Shown: positions 58,644 to 64,000 of the stretch, piece after piece | How the letters are laid out: every line of letters begins with the position of its first letter | Position numbering within the stretch: position 1 is the stretch's first letter | Origin: Stereum hirsutum FP-91666 SS1 | Taxonomy: Eukaryota > Basidiomycota > Agaricomycetes > Russulales > Stereaceae | Length of the DNA: 64,000 nt | Assembly (NCBI RefSeq): GCF_000264905.1 | Contig: NW_006763144.1 | Span: 811,648 to 875,647, forward strand | Direction: 5' to 3' | Program-made: the position numbers and the translations under genes | The notes under the pieces: model-generated | Databases searched by the model: none | Told to the model about the DNA's origin: nothing | What the model saw: only the letters and a program-made list of their open reading frames with translations

Positions 58644-60596
58644 ATGGACCGTATTCTGCCTGAAATCCTTGAGGCAATCTTTATCGCTCTCAAGCGCGCT
58701 CCACTGGAGTTGGAGCAGCCCGACACGGATCCAGATGGCCCAGATAGGCCCAAAGCTCGTCCCAAGAAGCTTCATCCCTACCACTGGCGAGTGGTTCTTC
58801 TCGTCTGTCACAAGTGGCACGATATCGCGGTCGACTGCTCGGCTCTATGGAATGTTGTCCGCCTTCACCTCCTCGAGGACCCCCTTCCCTTCCTCGAGCG
58901 CTCCAAAGTCCAGCCTCTCTTCCTGACTGCGATTGATGACGACAGCACGTATACACTGCGACCGGGCAATATCATCACGGATAGACTCGTCTCTGCCATG
59001 GACCGGGTCAAGAGCGTCGTGCTCGAAGGTGATGGGACATACTTGAGCAGTTTTCGCCAACTGCTTCAGCACGATGCTCCTCTCCTTGCCAACCTACGCA
59101 TAAAGTACCATGTGCGGGACGCTGAACTCCCCATACCCAACCCTCAAATGTTTAGACTTCCTTGCACCTTGCTTGGAAATACTAAGGAACCACAATTACG
59201 CAGTCTCACGCTCGATCGCTGCGATTTCCACGTCAAATGCATGTCCATGTTGCGTAACCTCGTCACCCTGTCGTTCACCAATTGTATTCTGAGTGCCGCC
59301 GACCTCCTCTGCACCTTGCACCAACTCCCTCAGCTCGAGAACCTGCAACTCGAGGACCTATATTTAGAGGGCGGGGACGTTATTGATGATGTTGGACGTT
59401 ACCGCTTCCCCAAGCTCAAGCGTTTCCTTATCTACGCCCTCATAGATGATATCCACGAAATCGCACAGCACGTCGAGTTGCCACCCGACACAGTCATTTC
59501 TGTCCAGTGGCAATTTCCAGAGCCTGATTTCATCGACACAATCGGCGCGAACCGTGCTTTCAAACAGCTAGCGGAAGCCCGGTCCCCTGGTCGTCCCCTC
59601 AAGCATGCTATGATTCGCTGCACATGGCCAGGGGAGGTGGACATCTACGACGACGATCCCGAACCCGACGAAACGTACCTTCGCTACCAATTCCTCCGCG
59701 TAGACGATGATCCGGAATCAGACTCGGACGACACAAACAGTGATTGGGACGACCTGCCTCCTCCGTTGGATGTCGTCCTGGACAGTCTCACACATTTACC
59801 CACGAGCACAGTGACCCACCTCACCTTGGACTTCGGAGCGTCGCCCTGCCTAGTCGCTTTCATACCCCAGAATGGGGGCCTTTTGGCGGATCTGGCAGGT
59901 GATCGAGAAGTTACTTTTGATCCTTGTTCGCGAATTGTCGATCTCGTCGACGTCTTCCCGAATCTCGAATGGCTCTCCTGCGTAGGTCAGGACGACTTCA
60001 TCCGCTTCCTCGGGCACTTGCCACCGAAGGGCAACGATCCTCTGACGCTCGTGAAGGCAGCAAAGTACGACAAGAGCCCCCCGCCTTGGCCGAAGCTCAA
60101 AACTCTGATAGTCGAGGGTTGGTGCAATACGGCTGAAGAGATCAACGTCCTCCTCTATGCCCTAGCCAACCGATGCCGGCGGAAAGCTCCCGTTTCGCAT
60201 CTCGTTGTTGGCGCCCCTACCCTCACAAAGACGGAGGCTGGCATGTTCCTTTGGTTCGTCCGTACCATCGACGTTCAGAAGATCGTCAAAGCCTGGGTCA
60301 CCAGAAGAGATCCCGTTCCGATAGAGATGGTAATGGAGCTCTCCAGGGCGAAAGGAGAGTGGTATTGGTCCGAGTCCGAGAGGCTCGAATCTGACTGGGA
60401 TTTCGCGAACGACGCCCTCATGCGAAGTCGTCGTGACTTTTCCGCCCGTACCATTATCGAGATTCTCAAGGGATGGCCTCCTGGGAGGCTGGTACAACTT
60501 GTAGAAGCGGGTATCATTTACGGTGTGGAGACGACTCCGAAGCCGAAGTGGATAGGGGATGAGTTATGGAAGTTCGCGTTCAGGATTGCGGGGTAA
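58644..60596 (+). CDS. F-box protein, intronless
   Basis: A single 650-residue frame. The N-terminus is an F-box: MDRILPEILEAIFIALKRAP, then after an inserted Pro/Lys-rich loop WRVVLLVCHKWHDIAVDCSA and LWNVVRLHLL. Downstream are irregular leucine-rich segments (LRSLTLDRCDFHVKCMSMLR, LPQLENLQLEDLYLEGGD) and an acidic stretch, DDDPESDSDDTNSDWDD. This is the common agaricomycete F-box/LRR-like layout, in which the F-box binds Skp1 of an SCF ubiquitin ligase and the C-terminal part selects a substrate; the substrate is unknown. The ATG at 58644 precedes the F-box directly. The frame ends at TAA 60594-60596 within a GGGTAAGC donor-like sequence, so a short downstream acidic exon (60631-60774) might exist, but the phase does not fit. 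Confidence 0.88.
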   Translation: MDRILPEILEAIFIALKRAPLELEQPDTDPDGPDRPKARPKKLHPYHWRVVLLVCHKWHDIAVDCSALWNVVRLHLLEDPLPFLERSKVQPLFLTAIDDDSTYTLRPGNIITDRLVSAMDRVKSVVLEGDGTYLSSFRQLLQHDAPLLANLRIKYHVRDAELPIPNPQMFRLPCTLLGNTKEPQLRSLTLDRCDFHVKCMSMLRNLVTLSFTNCILSAADLLCTLHQLPQLENLQLEDLYLEGGDVIDDVGRYRFPKLKRFLIYALIDDIHEIAQHVELPPDTVISVQWQFPEPDFIDTIGANRAFKQLAEARSPGRPLKHAMIRCTWPGEVDIYDDDPEPDETYLRYQFLRVDDDPESDSDDTNSDWDDLPPPLDVVLDSLTHLPTSTVTHLTLDFGASPCLVAFIPQNGGLLADLAGDREVTFDPCSRIVDLVDVFPNLEWLSCVGQDDFIRFLGHLPPKGNDPLTLVKAAKYDKSPPPWPKLKTLIVEGWCNTAEEINVLLYALANRCRRKAPVSHLVVGAPTLTKTEAGMFLWFVRTIDVQKIVKAWVTRRDPVPIEMVMELSRAKGEWYWSESERLESDWDFANDALMRSRRDFSARTIIEILKGWPPGRLVQLVEAGIIYGVETTPKPKWIGDELWKFAFRIAG

Positions 60597-60977
60597 GCAC
60601 GCACACTGTCTTGCTACGTGGACAGATTTTGACGTGAAAGATAGTGGCGGTCCTGCGGTGAGTGAATATATAGATACTGTGGTAGGATTGGAGAAGGTAT
60701 CAGATGATGGAAATTGGAAAGGTGAAGATGACCTTTCGGATGATATCAAAGAGGTCGAAGAGACGCAGCAGTGAGCTGAGAGGTCATCGTTTGTAGCCCG
60801 TAGACGCCTACCTTTGCTTGCTTGCCCAATCGTCTTGACGGAAGAAATACAATGTACATGCCAATAACTGATGCCAATAATCGTATGCTTTACGATACAA
60901 CGCCGATATCCTCGTTCCATAGCTGAGAATTTATATGCAATTTTGAGCGACTCCTTCATCTCAAATCAGCAATTTAA

Positions 60978-61581
60978 TTACCCACGCACCTCTGGTTTCT
61001 CTTTTATAAATTTGGACATAAGCGCCTTACATTCCGCATCCTCGGCGACAATAACCTCTACCCCATGACTTCGAAGATACTCGTCTCCACCGATAAAGTT
61101 AGTGCTCTCGCCAATGACGACGCGCGGTATCTTGTAAAGAAGTATGGCGCCGGTGCACATACTACATGGACTGCAAAAACAAAGATGGCCAATTCAGTGA
61201 GAAACGCTGTGATTCGTCGAGTTGCACATGCTAGCTACCTCAACGTCGTATACTGTCACAGTGAAATGAGAAGAGTGAATCAGCTCTTGTCTATCAAAGG
61301 AATAGAGCGTTACTCACAATGGTGCATTTCCTGTAAACTTCAGCTGGCTGTCTGCCCGCTGTCTCTAGAGTAGAGATCTCCGCGTGCAAGGTCGCCGAAG
61401 CCTTCTGCCATCTCTCGTTGTGTCCCGCTCCCAAAACACGGAAGCCTTCACCCTCTATAGAATCGTTCGACTCAAGTAGAGAAGAACCAATCGGAACACC
61501 TCCTTCCGCGTAGCTTTTCTTGGCCTTTGAAAGAGCAAGGGATAGACCTTCACGATCCATAGGTGAGAGAGTCGGAGACAT
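60978..61581 (-). CDS. FCY1: Cytosine deaminase
   Basis: Three minus-strand exons (61581-61318, 61252-61239, 61170-60978) join in frame to 156 residues, close to the 158 of yeast Fcy1. The zinc-site motifs are complete: TLHAEISTLE (His and catalytic Glu) and SPCSMC (two Cys). The rest also fits the family: LALSKAKKSYAEGGVPIGSS, CTGAILLYKIPRVVIGES, and a C-terminal FIKEKPEV. It converts cytosine to uracil for pyrimidine salvage in the cytosol. The middle exon is only 14 nt and codes YTTL; without it the SPCSMC block would be out of frame. Start MSPTLSPMDREGL was used, although the second Met (MDREGL) fits homologues too. It is divergent from BRE1, with 1.2 kb between the starts. Confidence 0.94.
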
Positions 61582-62773
61582 GAGTGTAGAGGCCTGGGGC
61601 CAGGAGACGAAGGTGAGGATCAGCGAAGAGCAGGAGGACTTTTCAAGAAACTACGTTGGCCGACCACGTCATCGATGGATAGTTATCTGCACCTATCCGT
61701 ACGCCGGCGGTAAGTTGAGGAACGCCGTAGTCGGTGTTCGCACATACGCAACGGCCTCCGGCCAAGTGATTGACAAAGGATTCCTCCACACCAGAGAGCA
61801 GATACGAGAATTGAATGTGGGCGCGCCTCACTTCTGTCGCCCACTTCTTTCTAGGCTTAGACGATCCATCTTCATAGGAGAGTTCATTGCTATCACCCCA
61901 GTGGACTCGTCTATGTATCTGTGTCTCAAAGGTGGACCATTATGATGGTCATCGACGAGAATATATCAGTCTTTACATTTGGTCAGGAGGCTTCCCGAAT
62001 CATTGATCGTCCTTGGGCCGTCAGACCTTCAGGAGTGGATGCTGGCCGACACAGTTATTTAGTGATGGTACATTCACGGGGTGGGTGGATTCAGAGCTCG
62101 CGTTGTTGTACATGCAATATGTGATGACATGAACAGGAAGCCAATCGCAGGAATATGATGCCCATATTCCGCCGATCAACGTCGCGATCCGAGTCTCAAG
62201 CTGTCTGAAGCGCGTTGAAACAGGTAAATCTGCTCCGAGTCATAGTGAGAGCTGGAAACTGGAGATATTATGCACAGTGTGTATATGATCGTCGAGCCTG
62301 GGTAGTAGAGCAGGGAGTTTGGATAACCATAACATCAAATTTGCCGACTCGAACGCGACTGAAAATCAATTGAATCTGCCAATCTACGCACCAGTATCTA
62401 CGAAGATCTATGGGTACTGTCCGTTTACTAGTCGATGGCAAACGATTTGAAAGCTTGTATTGATTGCGACTTGAGCAACGTCCCTGGTATTCTCTAACTC
62501 TCGAGAGGGGAAGCCTCAAACAGAGATGCACCCACAGCTGAGATTATTATGGTTGAGGCTGAAAACGCTATACCTTGCGACGAAAGGATAAAGACGAGAA
62601 CGTGTTTCTGTTGAGTTTGACTCCACCTTGACCTCAGCCACTAAAATGGAGCGGAGATTGAAATGTACCGGCAATAGGCGTGACACGGTCAGCGTTGCAG
62701 TCGTCTTGCGAGTTTGACTCTAACACCAAGCACGACCTCCATCTCATATCCACCATTCTCTTCAATGTTAGAC
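61582..62773. other. Divergent promoter region of FCY1 and BRE1
   Basis: The spacer between the divergent starts. A 121-codon + strand open frame beginning at 61580 overlaps the FCY1 start on the other strand and has no splice or motif support, so I do not call it. No other gene is seen. Confidence 0.4.
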
Positions 62774-64000
62774 ATGGAATCTCGAAAAAGACCATTATCT
62801 AGTGAGCCTGACGCCGTCCAGTCGAAGAAGCGTGCCATAGCAAACGCCCAGGGTTCACCGGTCCATGCAAACGGTATGGCTTCAACACCGACCTCCAATT
62901 TTGACGACGAGCCTAAAGACCAGGATAATCTTGAGGTGTGCCCATTATCCCACTCACGTTTGCTGTGAAGAATAATTCTTGATGATGTCTTCGATGTTTC
63001 TCAGTTATTTCGGAAGGAGGCCATCTATCGGCGAATGAAGCATTATTCGCGAGAAAATCAGCGTAGTCAGGCGCGCATTGATGAGCTTGAGCGGTGGAAG
63101 ACAACGTATGAGGCCAGTCTTGCTGTCATGGGGGCTTGCTGGGCGCAGGTGCGTCAGTTTCCTTCCTATCCGTGCGCGGTTGATAGTGACGTTGTCTTTG
63201 CAGTTGATCGAAACCGTACGGGATCTCTCAAAGCCAAACTCGTCTGAACCCTTAGATGCTGACAGAGAACGTGAGTATCAGTTCTCGTACCGATATTGGC
63301 ACTAGATTCACTAAATACAAAAGACCACAGAATTGCTCGACCTGCCCATACATATATCACCAGGGTCGGAATCATCGCTCAAGGCTGCTCTGGAGAAGAA
63401 GGCAGCCAGCACCTGCCATCTCGTTGCTTCTTTTGTTCAGCCTGGAACACGAAACGACGACTCGCAAAGTCTGAAACGGGCTCAAGAGGAGGTGGGTTGT
63501 GGACTTCGTAGTAGCCTTCCTATCGCTAATGACCAACGTCAGTGTACAACTCTTCGTTCAGAGCTAGCTCTGGCTCACTCTCAAGTTGCGGACCTTCAGT
63601 CTCAGCGCGACAACTTTCGTAACGATCTAATGGCGGCAGAGATACGCCTGGATCGGCTTCAGAGTCGAACCGTACAGTCCATGCAATCTCATACTTTGCC
63701 TTCTAGAGATGTAGCGGATGAAGAAGGCGAGGGATCGAAGTCGAGTGGCGGCCCATCTGATGCCGTCCTCAAGTCGTCTCCTCCAATGGTGCGTAGACCT
63801 CGTTAGGGACCACCATGGCATAGCGCTTATGAACAAAGTAGTCTCCGTATCCGAATGGCGTGTCTGCAGCCGATTCGGCGGGATGGGAGGAGTTGGCCAA
63901 AGCTCGAGAGACAACGATAAAGTCACTAGAAGAAGACCGACAGACTCTACGTCTTAGACTGTCACGTTTTGAATCTGAAGTGCGTCTTTTCTTGCCAAGT
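62774..64000 (+). CDS. BRE1: E3 ubiquitin ligase BRE1, N-terminal part (runs off the edge)
   Basis: Exons 62774-62935, 63005-63148, 63204-63270, 63331-63491, 63543-63788 and 63842-63979 join in frame (phases 0, 0, 1, 0, 0), followed by a gtgcgt donor at 63980; the rest lies outside. The start MESRKRPLSSEPDAVQSKKR and LFRKEAIYRRMKHYSRENQR, ARIDELERWK, then long heptad-like segments (CTTLRSELALAHSQVADLQS, KSLEEDRQTLRLRL) are the N-terminal coiled coils of fungal Bre1. The family monoubiquitylates histone H2B with Rad6 in the nucleus through a C-terminal RING, which is not in this window. An in-frame ATG three codons earlier is an alternative start. Confidence 0.9.

Noticed and set aside
61520..61945. 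Plus-strand frame overlapping the cytosine deaminase start
   Set aside because: Partly antisense to a well supported gene, no motif and no introns.

Overview
This window is nuclear DNA of a filamentous basidiomycete, most likely a mushroom-forming agaricomycete. The coding blocks are cut by many 45-60 nt GT-AG introns, and the proteins are typical of that group: a Bre4-type ArAE_2 transporter, two Zn2Cys6 regulators, a DOMON-cytochrome b561 protein, an F-box protein and lineage-specific unknown families. Where I could do it, I rebuilt gene models by hand from splice signals, intron phase and family motifs. Nearly all of these models close in frame. No search was run, so every family call rests on recognition of motifs.

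Layout. 0-4.8 kb: an accessory block of tandem duplicates, with a broken copy and an intact copy of a nucleotidyltransferase-like family, then two copies of an unknown family that share intron phases. 5.3-9.2 kb: zf-HIT protein (-), a possible 78-residue mitochondrial protein (-) and a kelch protein (+). 9.3-13.2 kb: a gene relic (-) and a 15-exon type-B carboxylesterase (-) that carries two identical 145-bp MITEs, one in an intron and one inside an exon. 13.7-18.6 kb: a 16-exon Bre4-like transporter (-). 18.8-21.2 kb: no gene, with an odd purine-rich block. 21.2-23.4 kb: Zn2Cys6 factor (-). 25.4-26.9 kb: PAP2 lipid phosphatase (-). 27-32.7 kb: gene-poor, with a relic carrying a stop codon and spliced open frames of unknown family.

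32.8-41.8 kb is a dense housekeeping run on the + strand: a small conserved protein, API5, cytochrome b561/DOMON, homocysteine S-methyltransferase and 40S ribosomal protein S0. 41.8-45.7 kb is empty of recognisable genes. 45.7-47 kb: a second Zn2Cys6 protein with the cluster at its C-terminus. 49.8-50.6 kb: an unassigned 3-exon gene (-). 51.2-64 kb: complex I subunit NDUFS7, a large Q/S/P-rich protein, an F-box protein, cytosine deaminase (-) and the N-terminal part of BRE1, which runs off the right edge.

The genes do not form one pathway. The clearest novel signals are the twin MITEs with an apparently in-frame exonised copy in the esterase, and the tandem families of the first 5 kb. Splice sites are my predictions; a one-base error is possible where no motif or phase check pins the junction.
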